Shown here: positions 29,420 to 42,624 of the stretch, in pieces | Layout: every line of letters starts with the position of its first letter | Numbering within the stretch: position 1 is the stretch's first letter | Assembly (NCBI GenBank): GCA_029213045.1 | Contig: JARGPN010000009.1 | Location: 372,001 to 436,000, forward strand | DNA: 64,000 nt | DNA from: Alcanivoracaceae bacterium | GTDB lineage: Bacteria > Pseudomonadota > Gammaproteobacteria > Pseudomonadales > Alcanivoracaceae | Direction: 5' to 3' | Made by a program: the position numbers and the translations under genes | Notes under the pieces: generated by a model | The model's input: the letters and a program-made list of their open reading frames with translations, nothing else | Database searches by the model: none | What the model was told of the DNA's origin: nothing

Positions 29420-30295
29420 TTGCACGCTGGTGAACGACATCACATTACGTTAGGGGTACTTTACTCGCTTGCAACCAGCATGGTGGCTAGCACCGCCGCC
29501 GCTGTAGTGAAAATGCTTTCCGCTGATATATCGCCCTGGTTAATCGTTTGGGCACAGTATGGCATTTGTACTCTTATGATGATGCCATGGTTACTGCGCA
29601 ACGGCTTACCTGGATTGCGCTCAGACCATTATGGGTTACATCTCATTCGCGCCACAGGTGGTTGGCTCGGCTTCACTACCTATTATCTCGCCATTCCGAT
29701 GATTCCCTTAGTGGACGCTAGCCTATTACGCGCTGCAGCGCCGTTATGGATTCCTCTAATTGTCTGGGTAGGCCTAGGCCAACGAGTCCCAGCCGCGCGC
29801 TGGGTGGCTCTGCTAACAGGTTTTATCGGTATCTGCATTATTCTGCGGCCTCAGCCTGGGGCAACACATTTCGGTCACTTACTCGGTGCGGCAGCGGGAC
29901 TATCGCTCGCCATTTCCATGGCCTATACCCGAGCACTGTCACGATCAGAGCCCGCCAGCCGAGTCTTATTTTACTATTTCGGATTCTCGTTTCTCGCCAG
30001 TACGCCCATGGCGATTGTTCATTGGAGCCCCATTCCTACCTCACTTTGGCTGGGATTAGGGTACGTCGGCGGCTCCATATTTCTCACCATGGTGCTCTAC
30101 ACGCGCGCTTACAGTTACGCGCCAACCACCATTGTCGCCCCGCTGGGCTATATCGCCGTCCCTCTCGCGGCAATCATCGACTGGATTTTCTGGGGCCATA
30201 TTCCTGGAATATGGGTGATAATCGGCTCAAGCATCGTTATTAGCAGTGGAGTTCTAGCGGTCACTTTGGGCAACCGACAGCAAAGCGAACATTGA
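29420..30295 (+). CDS. EamA-family DMT transporter
   Basis: ~10 TM helices; duplicated EamA pattern; TTG start. Confidence 0.88.
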   Translation: MHAGERHHITLGVLYSLATSMVASTAAAVVKMLSADISPWLIVWAQYGICTLMMMPWLLRNGLPGLRSDHYGLHLIRATGGWLGFTTYYLAIPMIPLVDASLLRAAAPLWIPLIVWVGLGQRVPAARWVALLTGFIGICIILRPQPGATHFGHLLGAAAGLSLAISMAYTRALSRSEPASRVLFYYFGFSFLASTPMAIVHWSPIPTSLWLGLGYVGGSIFLTMVLYTRAYSYAPTTIVAPLGYIAVPLAAIIDWIFWGHIPGIWVIIGSSIVISSGVLAVTLGNRQQSEH

Positions 30296-30511
30296 TAAAA
30301 AGGCTACGTTCATGAATTTTTTGTTGCCGTTAATCGGCAATAGAAAAAAAAACTTGTTTGTAATTTTATGGCGATATATATAGGCGAATATGAGGACGGG
30401 GGAATGTCGGCAACGACGTTAACGACCTCAAATTTGGAAGTCAGGTTAATTGTTCAAGGGGCCAAGCATGCTCTTGCGCATGCAGGCTCAACGGTAAAGC
30501 TGAGGCGCGCC

Positions 30512-30754
30512 ATGACTAATAGCCGCACTGAAACAGAGTATGAAGAGTCGGATGAACTGCTGATGAATGAAGACGCTGATTTCGTCGAAGAAGAACTGGA
30601 AGATGATCAGGAAGAACGGGCAAGTCGCCCCAGAGGCTTTAACCTCGATATGCGCCACCGCATTGAGGATAAGCTTGAAGAGCGACGCCTACTTCAAGAG
30701 CTCAACGAGTATGAGTTCTTTGAGCTAGATGACGACGAAGAAACGCTACACTAA
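30512..30754 (+). CDS. PA3496-family small acidic protein
   Basis: RHRIEDKLEERRLLQELNEYEFFELDDDEE; ATG 30512 preceded by GAGG; upstream part of the ORF track call (30368) probably non-coding. Confidence 0.7.
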   Translation: MTNSRTETEYEESDELLMNEDADFVEEELEDDQEERASRPRGFNLDMRHRIEDKLEERRLLQELNEYEFFELDDDEETLH

Positions 30755-30787
30755 ATAATATGGCCGGTGTGTGCCGGCCTTATTATT
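30754..30787 (+). terminator. Terminator hairpin
   Basis: AATAATAtGGCCGGtgtgtgCCGGCCtTATTATT. Confidence 0.6.
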
Positions 30788-30870
30788 GCTTCGCGCTTTT
30801 TCGAAAAGCACGACTGGAAGCGTCTATTCAACGCCGCTGCTGCCATTAACGGCTGCTGTTAGGCGTGGCC

Positions 30871-31083
30871 TTACGTCAATGCCACCAACTGGCTTGTCTC
30901 TAGCCAATACAAGCCATACATAGCATCGGCTCGGTCGAATTGAACTAAATACTGAATGCGGCCCCGCCTGTCAGCGCGGCGCACCACTGTTGCGGGATCG
31001 TTCGCATGTAACGCTGCCATTGTGCACGACACCGTTGATTGCTCTGCCAACACGACTCTTTGCCCTACTGCATAACCGTCCAT
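30871..31083 (-). CDS. Small hypothetical protein
   Basis: 70 aa ORF, SH3-like composition (VVLAEQS, ATVVRRADRRGRIQYLVQFDRADAMYGLYWL); isolated in an intergenic region. Confidence 0.5.
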   Translation of the reverse strand: MDGYAVGQRVVLAEQSTVSCTMAALHANDPATVVRRADRRGRIQYLVQFDRADAMYGLYWLETSQLVALT

Positions 31084-31238
31084 GGTGCCCCCAAAAAGCC
31101 AAACTCGACGTGCTCAGCTCATCATTCAGTTCAACGTAAGCATCACTTCCCGTAGCGCCTCATGCAAACTCACTTTACGTCTGATGCCAAACCGCCAGTG
31201 TAAGAAATAAGCTATAAGACAAGTCAGCAAAACCCATA

Positions 31239-31269
31239 AAAAATGGGGCCAAATGGCCCCATTTTTTTT
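31239..31269. terminator. Bidirectional terminator at the end of sucD
   Basis: aaaaATGGGGCCaaatGGCCCCATtttttt. Confidence 0.85.
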
Positions 31270-31286
31270 ACCCGCGATAAGAAAAC

Positions 31287-32162
31287 TTACCAACCGGTGG
31301 CTTCTTTTACTGCGAGGCCAATCTGCGAAGGGTTGCGCGTTGTTTTAACGCCTGCCGCTTCTAACACCGCAAATTTCTCATCCGCTGTACCTTTGCCGCC
31401 CGCGATAATCGCCCCGGCGTGGCCCATACGTTTACCTTCTGGTGCAGCAACACCCGCGATATAAGACACCACAGGTTTAGTCACGTGCTCTTTAATAAAC
31501 GCCGCCGCTTCATCTTCTGCTGTTCCGCCAATCTCACCCACCATCACAATGGCTTCGGTTTGTGGATCATTTTGGAACAGCGTGAGCGCGTCGATAAAGG
31601 TTGTACCCGGAATCGGATCACCACCAATACCAATACAGGTCGACTGGCCAAATCCCAGAGCGGTGGTTTGATTTACCGCTTCATAGGTTAACGTGCCAGA
31701 CCGCGACACAATGCCAACCTTACCCGGCAAGTGAATATGACCCGGCATGATGCCGATTTTGCATTCGCCAGGAGTTATAACGCCCGGACAGTTCGGCCCG
31801 ATTAAACGAACACCACCTTTGCGGGTGATGTATTCTTTCACGTACAGCATATCCAACGCTGGAATACCTTCGGTGATACACACGATCAATTCAACACCCG
31901 CGTCCGCTGCTTCGATAATGGAATCTTTGCAAAACGCGGCAGGCACGTAGATGACAGATGCGGTAGCGCCTGTTTCGCTGACTGCCTCACTAACGGTGTT
32001 AAACACGGGCAAATCTAAATGCTTTTGACCGCCTTTTCCTGGCGTCACACCGCCCACCATTTTTGTGCCGTAAGCAATCGCTTGCTCAGAATGCAAGGTA
32101 CCTTGCGCACCGGTAAAACCCTGGCAAATAACGCGGGTGTCTTTATTAATTAAAACGCTCAT
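31287..32162 (-). CDS. sucD: Succinyl-CoA ligase alpha subunit
   Basis: [51 protein letters not shown]. Confidence 0.97.
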   Translation of the reverse strand: MSVLINKDTRVICQGFTGAQGTLHSEQAIAYGTKMVGGVTPGKGGQKHLDLPVFNTVSEAVSETGATASVIYVPAAFCKDSIIEAADAGVELIVCITEGIPALDMLYVKEYITRKGGVRLIGPNCPGVITPGECKIGIMPGHIHLPGKVGIVSRSGTLTYEAVNQTTALGFGQSTCIGIGGDPIPGTTFIDALTLFQNDPQTEAIVMVGEIGGTAEDEAAAFIKEHVTKPVVSYIAGVAAPEGKRMGHAGAIIAGGKGTADEKFAVLEAAGVKTTRNPSQIGLAVKEATGW

Positions 32163-33328
32163 GCTGCACCCCCGGCGGCTTTGACCACTTGTTCGGCAGC
32201 ATCGTTAAACCCTTGCGCCGCGATAATTGCTAATCCGCTTTCTGCTAATTTCTGCGATCCGAGTTCAGCGTTGTTACCTTCTAAACGCACTACCACTGGC
32301 ACCTTCACGCCAACATCTTTTACCGCAGCGATAATGCCGTCAGCAATTAAATCGCAGCGCACAATGCCGCCAAAGATGTTCACCAGAACGGCCTTCACTT
32401 TGTCGTCGGAAAGAATAATTTTAAACGCTTCCGTGACGCGTTCGCGGGTAGCGCCACCGCCTACATCCAAGAAGTTTGCTGGGAAACCGCCCTTAAGTTT
32501 GATGATGTCCATGGTTGCCATGGCCAAACCTGCGCCGTTCACCATGCACCCGATAGTGCCGTCGAGAGCCACGTAATTTAGCTCCCACTCAGCCGCGCGA
32601 CGCTCGCGCTCATCTTCCTGCGTTGGATCATCCATGGCCTTTAATTTTGGCTGGCGATACAGCGCGCTGCCATCGATATTAATCTTTGCATCCAAGCAAT
32701 GCAGGTCACCGGCTTCGGTGATAACCAGAGGGTTAATTTCCAGCAACGCCAGATCATTTTCTTCAAATAGTTTCGCTAAACCGAGAAAAATCTTAGTGAA
32801 CTGTTTTACTTGCGTTGGATTTAGGCCCAACTTAAATGCAATTTCACGGGCTTGATAAGGCTGCGCGCCTACCAGCGGGTCGACCATTGCTTTAATAATT
32901 TTATCAGGGGTCTCTTCGGCAACCTTCTCAATCTCTACGCCGCCTTCAGTAGACGCCATAAACACGATACGACGGGTTCCACGATCCATCACAGCACCGA
33001 GGTAAAGCTCTTGCGCGATGTCCGTACAAGATTCCACCAGAATTTTAGACACTGGTTGACCTTGGGCATCTGTTTGGTAAGTCACCAAGCGTTTGCCAAG
33101 CCAGTTACGGGCAAAATCTGCCGCTTCTTCTGCTGAATTAACAAGCTTCACACCACCCGCTTTACCGCGACCGCCGGCGTGTACTTGCGCTTTAACCACC
33201 CAACGATTGCCATCAATCAGCTTGAGCTTTTCTGCAACTTCTTCCGGCGTATCGCAGGCATATCCTTTTGATACGGGAAGACCATAGCTGGCAAACAATT
33301 GTTTTGCCTGATATTCGTGAAGGTTCAT
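32159..33328 (-). CDS. sucC: Succinyl-CoA ligase beta subunit
   Basis: [47 protein letters not shown]. Confidence 0.97.
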   Translation of the reverse strand: MNLHEYQAKQLFASYGLPVSKGYACDTPEEVAEKLKLIDGNRWVVKAQVHAGGRGKAGGVKLVNSAEEAADFARNWLGKRLVTYQTDAQGQPVSKILVESCTDIAQELYLGAVMDRGTRRIVFMASTEGGVEIEKVAEETPDKIIKAMVDPLVGAQPYQAREIAFKLGLNPTQVKQFTKIFLGLAKLFEENDLALLEINPLVITEAGDLHCLDAKINIDGSALYRQPKLKAMDDPTQEDERERRAAEWELNYVALDGTIGCMVNGAGLAMATMDIIKLKGGFPANFLDVGGGATRERVTEAFKIILSDDKVKAVLVNIFGGIVRCDLIADGIIAAVKDVGVKVPVVVRLEGNNAELGSQKLAESGLAIIAAQGFNDAAEQVVKAAGGAA

Positions 33329-33373
33329 TTTTGGTTACCGTTGTCTATGTCTTGTGGAGCTTGACTACGTTGC

Positions 33374-33408
33374 GTATTAACGACCACCTTTTGGGTGGTC
33401 GTTAATAC
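33374..33408. repeat. 15-bp perfect inverted repeat (RNA hairpin) in the lpd-sucC intergenic region
   Basis: GTATTAACGACCACC-ttttg-GGTGGTCGTTAATAC, no T run. Confidence 0.85.
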
Positions 33409-33427
33409 CCCTTACTTCATGCTGGCG

Positions 33428-34873
<1,446 letters not shown>

Positions 34874-34909
34874 TTAGCTCCGTATTTCGCGTTTCATCAA
34901 TGTCGATTA

Positions 34910-36136
34910 TTAAATATCGAGTAATAAACGCGCTGGATCTTCAATAAATTGTTTTACTGTGACCAAGAATTGAACAGCTTCTTTTCCATCAATTAATCGA
35001 TGATCGTAAGACACAGCGAGATACATCATTGGCAAAATTTCCACCTTGCCATCCACGGCCATTGGGCGCTCTTGGATTTTATGCATCCCCATAATTGCAG
35101 TTTGCGGGGGATTCAAAATCGGCGTCGACATCAGCGAACCAAACACACCACCATTTGAAATCGTGAAGGTGCCGCCGGTCATCTCTTCGATGGAAAGCTT
35201 GCCTTGCTTGGCCTTGTTTCCAAATTCGATAATCTGCGTTTCAATTTCGGCCAGCCCTTTTTGATCGGCATCCCGTAAAATCGGCACAACCAAACCGCGA
35301 TCAGACGACACCGCAACACCCACGTCGTAATAACCGTGGTAAACCACGTCATCACCATCGATAGAGGCGTTCATCACTGGATACCGTTTCAGTGCTTCGA
35401 CGCAGGCGCGCACAAAGAAACTCATAAAGCCCAAACGCACACCGTGTGTTTTTTCAAAGTCCGCTTGGTAATGCTTACGCATCTCCATAATCGGCTTCAT
35501 ATTCACTTCGTTGAACGTGGTCAGAATAGCGGCGTTCTGCTGCGCATCAATCAAGCGCTCAGCAATACGCTTACGTAAGCGCGTCATAGGTACACGACGC
35601 TCTTCACGCTCGCCGACATCGGCAGGCGCTGTATCAGTCACCGCTGAGGTGCTAGTTTTTTCCGCTGGCGCTGCGGTTGATTTTGTTTCGCGCGCTTTCA
35701 GTGCTTTCTCAACATCATCACGGGTAATACGACCGCCTTTACCGCTGCCATCAACGCGATCAGCATCAATGCCGTGTTCGGCCATTAACTTTCTCGCCGC
35801 AGGACCGGCCGCTGCTGACGATTTTTCATCGCTGTCGTCCGCGTCTTCCTTGGAGTCGGGCTCTTTCGCCTTATCGGCACCGCCAGCACTGCCGCTTGCG
35901 CCCTCAGCAAATACCGCCAGCACTTCTTGGCTGATTACGGTATCGCCTTCTTGCTTAAGAATTTCTTTCAGTACGCCATCTGCAGGTGCCGGCACTTCTA
36001 ACACAACTTTGTCGGTTTCAATATCAACCAAAAGCTCATCGCGCTTTACGGTTTCGCCAACTTTTTTGTGCCAGGTCGCTACCGTGCCATCCGCCACCGA
36101 CTCGGGAAATTGAGGTGCTTTAATTTCGGTAGACAT
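34910..36136 (-). CDS. sucB: 2-oxoglutarate dehydrogenase E2, dihydrolipoyl succinyltransferase
   Basis: Lipoyl [23 protein letters not shown]. Confidence 0.97.
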   Translation of the reverse strand: MSTEIKAPQFPESVADGTVATWHKKVGETVKRDELLVDIETDKVVLEVPAPADGVLKEILKQEGDTVISQEVLAVFAEGASGSAGGADKAKEPDSKEDADDSDEKSSAAAGPAARKLMAEHGIDADRVDGSGKGGRITRDDVEKALKARETKSTAAPAEKTSTSAVTDTAPADVGEREERRVPMTRLRKRIAERLIDAQQNAAILTTFNEVNMKPIMEMRKHYQADFEKTHGVRLGFMSFFVRACVEALKRYPVMNASIDGDDVVYHGYYDVGVAVSSDRGLVVPILRDADQKGLAEIETQIIEFGNKAKQGKLSIEEMTGGTFTISNGGVFGSLMSTPILNPPQTAIMGMHKIQERPMAVDGKVEILPMMYLAVSYDHRLIDGKEAVQFLVTVKQFIEDPARLLLDI

Positions 36137-36180
36137 GCTTTGTCCTTAATCGCTTATTCGTCGTTAATTGCGTGTAATCG

Positions 36181-39015
36181 TTAAATTTCAAACGCTTCAT
36201 TGACCAAGCGTTGCTGCTGCTCAACGTGCAAACTCATAGAGCCTGCCGCCGGTGCTGCCGCGGCGTCTCGGCCGGCATACTGCAAATACAATTTGGGGTT
36301 ATGTTCGAGCATAACGCGGCGCATATGGTGTTGACTGCAATACCATGCACCTTGATTCTGCGGCTCTTCCTGACACCACACTGCCGCTTCCAAATTCACC
36401 ATGCCGGAAATAATTTCTTGCAAGCGCACTTCAGGGAACGGATACAGCTGCTCAATACGAATAATAGCGGCATCTTTAATGCCGTCTGTTTCCCGCTTCT
36501 CTAGTAAATCGTAGTAAACCTTGCCGCCGCACAAAATTAATCTTTTCACGGCTGCCGGATCCTCAACAGTTTCATCTGCGATCACTGTTTCGAAACGTCC
36601 ATTGGCTAATTCATCAAGCACCGATGTAGCGCGCTTATGACGCAACAAACTTTTTGGCGTCATGATGACCAGCGGTTTACGCAGCGGTCGAACTGATTGG
36701 CGTCGTAACAAATGGAAGATTTGCGCAGGCGTTGTCGGCGTACAAACTTGAATATTATGTTCCGCGCAAAGCTGCAAGAAGCGCTCTAGTCGCGCAGACG
36801 AATGCTCCGGTCCTTGGCCTTCGTAGCCGTGCGGCAACAATAACGTTAGCCCACAAATACGCGCCCATTTCGATTCACCAGAAGAGATAAACTGATCAAT
36901 TACGACTTGAGCGCCGTTGGCGAAGTCACCAAATTGCGCTTCCCAAATCACCAGCGCTTTGGGTGCCGTTGTTGCGTAGCCATATTCAAATGCCAACACG
37001 GCTTCTTCTGACAACAATGAATCGTAAATATCGAAATCAGGCTGGCCGTCATACAAGTTCTGCAACGGAACGTACTGGTCGCCATTTTTCTGGTTGTGTA
37101 TCACCGCGTGGCGATGCGAGAAGGTGCCTCGACCACAATCTTGTCCGGTAAGACGAATAGGAAAACCTTGATCCACTAAGGAGGCGTACGCCAATACTTC
37201 CGCGTAACCCCAGTTAATGGGGAGAGCACCGGCAGTCATTTTTTCACGGTCTTCAATAATCTTCTTAACTTGACGCTGCACCACCATACCTTCCGGCATG
37301 GTTTCCATGCGATTCGCCAAATCCTGTAACTTTTTAAGCGGTACGCTGGTATCCCAGTCGTCCTCGAACGTATGTCCAAGGTATGGAGACCAATCAACGA
37401 ACAACGCCTTATTCGGTTCGCGCACCAAGCTTTTCACCACGTAGGTGCCTTCATCTAACAGACGACGATAATCTTCGTTAATTTTGTCTGATTCCGCCTG
37501 ACTAAGCGCGCCCTCTCCCAGCAATCTCTCCACGTATAAGGTGCGTGCCGTGGGATGAGATTTAATCTTTTTGTACATCAAAGGCTGCGTGCCCGATGGC
37601 TCGTCCGCTTCGTTGTGACCAAGCCGGCGATAGCAAAATAAGTCGATCACAACATCTTTCTTAAACTGCATGCGATAGTCGATTGCCACTTGCGTAACAA
37701 AATATACCGCTTCTGGGTCATCGCCGTTTACGTGGAAAATTGGCGCTTGCACCATTTTCGCAACGTCAGTGCAGTATTCAGTGGAGCGTGCATCGTCGCG
37801 ACGGCTTGTGGTGAAACCCACTTGATTATTAATGATCACATGCACAGTGCCGCCGGTTTTAAAACCACGCGTCTGTGACATTTGAAATGTTTCCATAACG
37901 ACGCCTTGCCCAGCGAACGCGGCATCACCATGAATCAACAACGGCACAACTTGATCACCGTTAACATCTTCTCGGCGATCTTGGCGCGCACGAACGGAGC
38001 CTTCGACCACCGGGGAAACAATTTCCAAGTGCGACGGGTTAAACGCCATAGCCAAGTGCACTTCGCCTCCCGGCGTTTGCACATTCGACGAAAAACCTTG
38101 GTGATACTTCACATCACCGGAGCCCTGGTCGATAAAACTTTTCCCTTCGAATTCACCGAACAAATCCAGTGGGCTTTTACCCAGCGTATTCACCAACACG
38201 TTTAAACGGCCACGGTGCGCCATACCCAGCACCATTTCTTTGACGCCGTAGCTACCTGCTCGCTGAATAATTTCGTCGACTAGAGGAATGAGCGCTTCGC
38301 CGCCTTCAAGACCGAAACGTTTGGTGCCGGGATATTTAGCACCCAAATATTTTTCTAAACCTTCCGCGGCGGTGAGGCGTTCAAGCAAATGCTTTTTAAT
38401 GTCACTGCCGAACTGCGGATGACTGCGCACCGATTCCAATCGCTGCTGCAACCAACGCTTCTCGGCAGTGTTAACGATATGCATATACTCGGCCCCTACG
38501 GTGGAACAGTAGGTGCCTTTAAGGCAATCGACGATCTCACGCAGCGTTGCTTCCTGCTTACCAATAAACAGGTTGCCGGTTTGGAAGACAGTTTCCATGT
38601 CGGCTTGCGTTAAACCGTGATGAGACAATTCAAGATCTGGAACGTCTTCGCGCTCCATCAACCCGAGCGGGTCAAGGCTGGCAACCTGATGGCCACGATT
38701 TCGATACGCCGCAATTAAATGCAGTACACGTACCTGCCGACGTTCATGCTCAGTGCTAACAGCACTGGCACCAAACTTCTGGACGCGGGATCGATTCTTG
38801 GCTTGAAGAAGAAAGTATTCTTTAACCGCAGCATGTGGAATGTCGGAGTCGACAGCGGTCTCTAAAGCCGGCAGCTTTTCAAAATAAGCTCGCCAGTCTT
38901 GGGGAACAGAATTAGGGTCGGTTAACCAGTCTTCGTACAGTTCGTCGACATAGGCCGAGTTGGTTCCCCCTATATGTGAGGAATTCCATTCACGGTGCAT
39001 GGAACTGTCTTGCAT
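36181..39015 (-). CDS. sucA: 2-oxoglutarate dehydrogenase E1
   Basis: GMAHRGRLNVLVN, NNQVGFTTS, FEYGYA, EEPQNQGAW. Confidence 0.97.
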   Translation of the reverse strand: MQDSSMHREWNSSHIGGTNSAYVDELYEDWLTDPNSVPQDWRAYFEKLPALETAVDSDIPHAAVKEYFLLQAKNRSRVQKFGASAVSTEHERRQVRVLHLIAAYRNRGHQVASLDPLGLMEREDVPDLELSHHGLTQADMETVFQTGNLFIGKQEATLREIVDCLKGTYCSTVGAEYMHIVNTAEKRWLQQRLESVRSHPQFGSDIKKHLLERLTAAEGLEKYLGAKYPGTKRFGLEGGEALIPLVDEIIQRAGSYGVKEMVLGMAHRGRLNVLVNTLGKSPLDLFGEFEGKSFIDQGSGDVKYHQGFSSNVQTPGGEVHLAMAFNPSHLEIVSPVVEGSVRARQDRREDVNGDQVVPLLIHGDAAFAGQGVVMETFQMSQTRGFKTGGTVHVIINNQVGFTTSRRDDARSTEYCTDVAKMVQAPIFHVNGDDPEAVYFVTQVAIDYRMQFKKDVVIDLFCYRRLGHNEADEPSGTQPLMYKKIKSHPTARTLYVERLLGEGALSQAESDKINEDYRRLLDEGTYVVKSLVREPNKALFVDWSPYLGHTFEDDWDTSVPLKKLQDLANRMETMPEGMVVQRQVKKIIEDREKMTAGALPINWGYAEVLAYASLVDQGFPIRLTGQDCGRGTFSHRHAVIHNQKNGDQYVPLQNLYDGQPDFDIYDSLLSEEAVLAFEYGYATTAPKALVIWEAQFGDFANGAQVVIDQFISSGESKWARICGLTLLLPHGYEGQGPEHSSARLERFLQLCAEHNIQVCTPTTPAQIFHLLRRQSVRPLRKPLVIMTPKSLLRHKRATSVLDELANGRFETVIADETVEDPAAVKRLILCGGKVYYDLLEKRETDGIKDAAIIRIEQLYPFPEVRLQEIISGMVNLEAAVWCQEEPQNQGAWYCSQHHMRRVMLEHNPKLYLQYAGRDAAAAPAAGSMSLHVEQQQRLVNEAFEI

Positions 39016-39312
39016 CTCTGCGCGTTCCTTTTCGTTGGGATTCAGATGAGCACTACGGCGGTGTTGCCCCCGATAGATAGTGACCGCAGCACGATCATTC
39101 TGTTCCCATTCAGCTAATCAAACCGGCACTTTTTGAGTGTCGATTCGCCCGAATTTCTCTACGCTTCAGGGGGTTGCCCGTCAACGCCTTGCCAGTGTAG
39201 CCCGTTTTTCTTAGCAATGTTAGACGACTATTGAAAAAAGTGTCTGTTCAAATAACGAGCCTTTGATAACACGAATGCTGCATAAGCAGATCGCTCAGCG
39301 AGTAATTATTGC

Positions 39313-39346
39313 GCAAAAAAAAGCGGCCATTTAGGCCGCTTTTTCT
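39313..39346 (-). terminator. Terminator between sdhB and sucA
   Basis: RNA AAAGCGGCCuaaauGGCCGCUUUUUUUU. Confidence 0.8.
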
Positions 39347-39367
39347 ATTACGTCATCGAAGAGCGTC

Positions 39368-40084
39368 TCACACGCCACGTTCGAGTAGCATTTCACGAAT
39401 ATGGCCAATCGCCCGTGTTGGGTTCAAGCCCTTCGGACAAACGCTGACGCAATTCATGATGCCGCGGCAGCGGAACAGCGAGAACGGATCATCAAGTTTT
39501 GACAAACGCTCGTCGGTGGCCAAGTCACGACTATCTGCGAGGAAGCGATACGACTGCAACAACGCAGCGGGGCCCAAGAATTTTTCTGGATTCCACCAGA
39601 AAGAGGGACAGCTGGTTGAGCAGCATGCACACAAGATGCACTCATACAGACCGTCGATTTTCTCACGCTCTTCAGGTGACTGAAGGCGCTCAATCGCAGG
39701 TGCAGGAGTATCGTTTTGCAAATATGGCTGCACTTTTTCGTACTGGTTATAGAACATGGTCATATCAACGACCAAGTCACGTACAACAGGCAGGCCCGGC
39801 AATGGACGCAAAATAAGCGGCTTGCGGCCTTCGAGTACGCCCGGCGCAACGGTCGATAGCGCGGTAATACACGCCAAACCGTTTTTGCCGTTCATGTTCA
39901 TACCATCAGAACCACACACACCTTCACGGCAAGAGCGACGGTAACCCAATGTTGGGTCCTTCTCTTTCACCAGATTCAGTACGTCGAGCACCATCAGGTC
40001 TTTGCCCTGCGTGTCGATGTCGTACTCTTTCATGTACGGTTCTTTATCTGTTTCCGGGTTATAACGGTAGATACTAACTTTCAT
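39368..40084 (-). CDS. sdhB: Succinate dehydrogenase iron-sulfur subunit
   Basis: SCREGVCGSDGMNMNG, CILCACCSTSCPSFWWN. Confidence 0.97.
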   Translation of the reverse strand: MKVSIYRYNPETDKEPYMKEYDIDTQGKDLMVLDVLNLVKEKDPTLGYRRSCREGVCGSDGMNMNGKNGLACITALSTVAPGVLEGRKPLILRPLPGLPVVRDLVVDMTMFYNQYEKVQPYLQNDTPAPAIERLQSPEEREKIDGLYECILCACCSTSCPSFWWNPEKFLGPAALLQSYRFLADSRDLATDERLSKLDDPFSLFRCRGIMNCVSVCPKGLNPTRAIGHIREMLLERGV

Positions 40085-40099
40085 CTTGAGCCTCCGTTA

Positions 40100-41872
40100 T
40101 CAGTAGGTGCGCACTTTCGGCTGGAACGTATCGACGGTCTTCGGTTTGAAGTTCACATCACGCTTGCCGAGCTTTTTGGTGTTTGGATCGAAGATGGAAT
40201 GGCACAACCAGTTCTCATCATCACGATCTGGGAAGTCATAGCGACTGTGCGCGCCACGGCTTTCATTACGTCCTTCCGCAGCAATGGCCGTTGCCTCTGC
40301 TACTTCTAGCAAGTTATCCAACTCCAACGCTTCAATGCGTGCGGTGTTGAACGCCTTGCTCTTATCTTCAAGGTGACCGTTAGCAATGCGCTCGCGCAAT
40401 TCGGCAACTTTCTTCACGCCGTCCTGCATCAAATCGCCTTTACGGAATACACCAAATGCGTTTTGCATGGTGGATTGCAGCGCATTACGCAGTTCCGCAA
40501 CCGATTCACCACCCGTTGAGTCTTCCCAACGACGCATACGTGCAGTCGCGCGATCCAAGTCATCCGCCGTTGGCTCAGCCTGTTCCATACCCTGACGCAG
40601 CGCATCTTCGATGTACAAGCCTGCCGCACGACCAAATACCACGAGGTCGAGCAACGAATTACCACCAAGGCGGTTTGCACCGTGGACCGATACGCAAGCC
40701 ACTTCGCCGACAGCAAACAAGCCATCGATTTGCTTGGCTTCGCCTTCGTGACCACCGCTTAAACGGAGCGCCTGACCATGAATGTTGGTGGGCACGCCAC
40801 CCATCATGTAGTGACACGTCGGAACAACTGGAATCGGCTCTTTCACTGGATCAGCGTGGCCGAAGGTGATCGACAATTCGCAGATACCTGGCAAACGCGA
40901 GTGCAACACTTCTTCGCCGAGGTGATCCATTTTCAAATAAACGTGGTCACCGTTCGGGCCGCAACCACGGCCGTCTAAGATTTCCATCATCATGGCGCGT
41001 GCAACAACGTCACGGCCCGCCAAATCTTTGGCGTTCGGCGCGTAGCGCTCCATGAAACGCTCGCCATCTTTGTTGACGAGATATCCACCTTCACCACGAC
41101 AGCCTTCCGTAACCAGTACACCCGCACCGGCGATACCGGTTGGGTGGAACTGCCACATTTCGATATCTTGCACCGGCACGCCAGTACGCAGCGCCATACC
41201 AATACCGTCACCGGTGTTGATCAATGCATTAGTAGTAGAAGAATAAATACGGCCCGCACCGCCGGTTGCAAAGACAGTGGCCTTCGCTTTGAAGAACACC
41301 ACTTCGCCGGTTTCGATGCAGCACGCGATCACGCCGGCCACTTTGTCGCCCACGGTGACCAAGTCGATGGCATACCACTCGCTATAAAACTGCGTGCCGT
41401 TTTTTAAGTTTTGCTGATACAGCGCATGCAACAATGCGTGACCAGTTCGGTCAGCCGCTGCACAAGTACGCGCTGCCTGACCACCTTCACCAAAGTTTTT
41501 CGACTGACCGCCGAACGGACGCTGATAAATGCGGCCTTCTTCGGTACGCGAAAATGGCAAGCCCATGTGCTCAAGTTCAAATACGGCTTCTGGGCCAACT
41601 GAACACATATATTCGATCGCGTCTTGGTCGCCGATGTAATCGGAACCTTTAACGGTGTCGTACATGTGCCAGCGCCAATCGTCATTTGGATCGGACGAAG
41701 CAATCGCACAGGTAATACCGCCCTGAGCAGATACAGTGTGCGAACGCGTTGGGAATACTTTAGAAATCAGTGCGGTTTTAAAACCAGATTGCGCCATCTG
41801 TAAAGATGCGCGCATCCCAGCACCGCCGCCGCCAACAACAATGGCATCAAAAGTTACGGTACGAATGCTCAT
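40100..41872 (-). CDS. sdhA: Succinate dehydrogenase flavoprotein subunit
   Basis: [55 protein letters not shown]. Confidence 0.97.
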   Translation of the reverse strand: MSIRTVTFDAIVVGGGGAGMRASLQMAQSGFKTALISKVFPTRSHTVSAQGGITCAIASSDPNDDWRWHMYDTVKGSDYIGDQDAIEYMCSVGPEAVFELEHMGLPFSRTEEGRIYQRPFGGQSKNFGEGGQAARTCAAADRTGHALLHALYQQNLKNGTQFYSEWYAIDLVTVGDKVAGVIACCIETGEVVFFKAKATVFATGGAGRIYSSTTNALINTGDGIGMALRTGVPVQDIEMWQFHPTGIAGAGVLVTEGCRGEGGYLVNKDGERFMERYAPNAKDLAGRDVVARAMMMEILDGRGCGPNGDHVYLKMDHLGEEVLHSRLPGICELSITFGHADPVKEPIPVVPTCHYMMGGVPTNIHGQALRLSGGHEGEAKQIDGLFAVGEVACVSVHGANRLGGNSLLDLVVFGRAAGLYIEDALRQGMEQAEPTADDLDRATARMRRWEDSTGGESVAELRNALQSTMQNAFGVFRKGDLMQDGVKKVAELRERIANGHLEDKSKAFNTARIEALELDNLLEVAEATAIAAEGRNESRGAHSRYDFPDRDDENWLCHSIFDPNTKKLGKRDVNFKPKTVDTFQPKVRTY

Positions 41873-41875
41873 GGC

Positions 41876-42247
41876 TTAGGCGCCTCCCCAGATCATTACC
41901 AAACCCCAGAGCAAATACACTAGGGTCAACAATGCGATAACTAGCTGCGCAGTCAGACGAGCAAATGTCGCCTTACTGCCGAATTGCAGCGTAGTAATGT
42001 AGTCGGTGGTCACTGTCCACAAACCTACCCATGCGTGGGCAGAGACAGAGAAAAACACCAAGGTGTTCGCGATTTGCATGCAAAGCGAACCCATAAACGC
42101 TTTCCACGTAAGATAGTCGACGCCGCTATGCGTCATCAGCCAACCCATGGTGAAAATAAAGTAAACGCCAAGAATCAACGCAGTAACGCGCTGAATTAGC
42201 CAATCGTAAAGACCGTTACGGCCAAGGCTCGTTACGCTGGTTACCAT
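41876..42247 (-). CDS. sdhD: Succinate dehydrogenase membrane anchor subunit
   Basis: Three TM helices, SVSAHAWVGLWTVTTDYI; operon position. Confidence 0.92.
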   Translation of the reverse strand: MVTSVTSLGRNGLYDWLIQRVTALILGVYFIFTMGWLMTHSGVDYLTWKAFMGSLCMQIANTLVFFSVSAHAWVGLWTVTTDYITTLQFGSKATFARLTAQLVIALLTLVYLLWGLVMIWGGA

Positions 42248-42624
42248 ATCCAACCTCCGGCAAGCAGAATCAAGACGGCGGATACCGCCAGCACGAGGAA
42301 CGCACCACGGCGACCACCCTCGAGCGTTTCACCAATGCCAATATCCATCAGCAAATGTTTAATGCCGGCGACCAAATGATAGATCAGCATGGCAACGATG
42401 CCCCACACAACAAAGCGGGCCAACGGGGTGGCTAACAGATCTTTTAGGTCGGCGAAGGTTTCCGGAGATGCCAAAGAGCGATCTAGCATCCACAGTAAAA
42501 TTGGCAGAGCTACAAACAAGCCCACACCAGTAATACGGTGAATAATAGAAGCTATGGCCGGTACCGGGAACTTGATCGTCGTCAAATCCAAGTTTACAGG
42601 TCGCTTATCGTTCACGATTGCCAT
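42241..42624 (-). CDS. sdhC: Succinate dehydrogenase cytochrome b556 subunit
   Basis: MAIVNDKRPVNLDLTTIKFPVPAIASIIHRITGVGLF; HLVAGIKHLLMDIG; start trimmed from 42816 to ATG 42624. Confidence 0.94.
   Translation of the reverse strand: MAIVNDKRPVNLDLTTIKFPVPAIASIIHRITGVGLFVALPILLWMLDRSLASPETFADLKDLLATPLARFVVWGIVAMLIYHLVAGIKHLLMDIGIGETLEGGRRGAFLVLAVSAVLILLAGGWIW

Noticed and set aside
35511-36113. 200-aa + strand ORF inside sucB
   Set aside because: Antisense to sucB; Ser/Ala-rich shadow frame.
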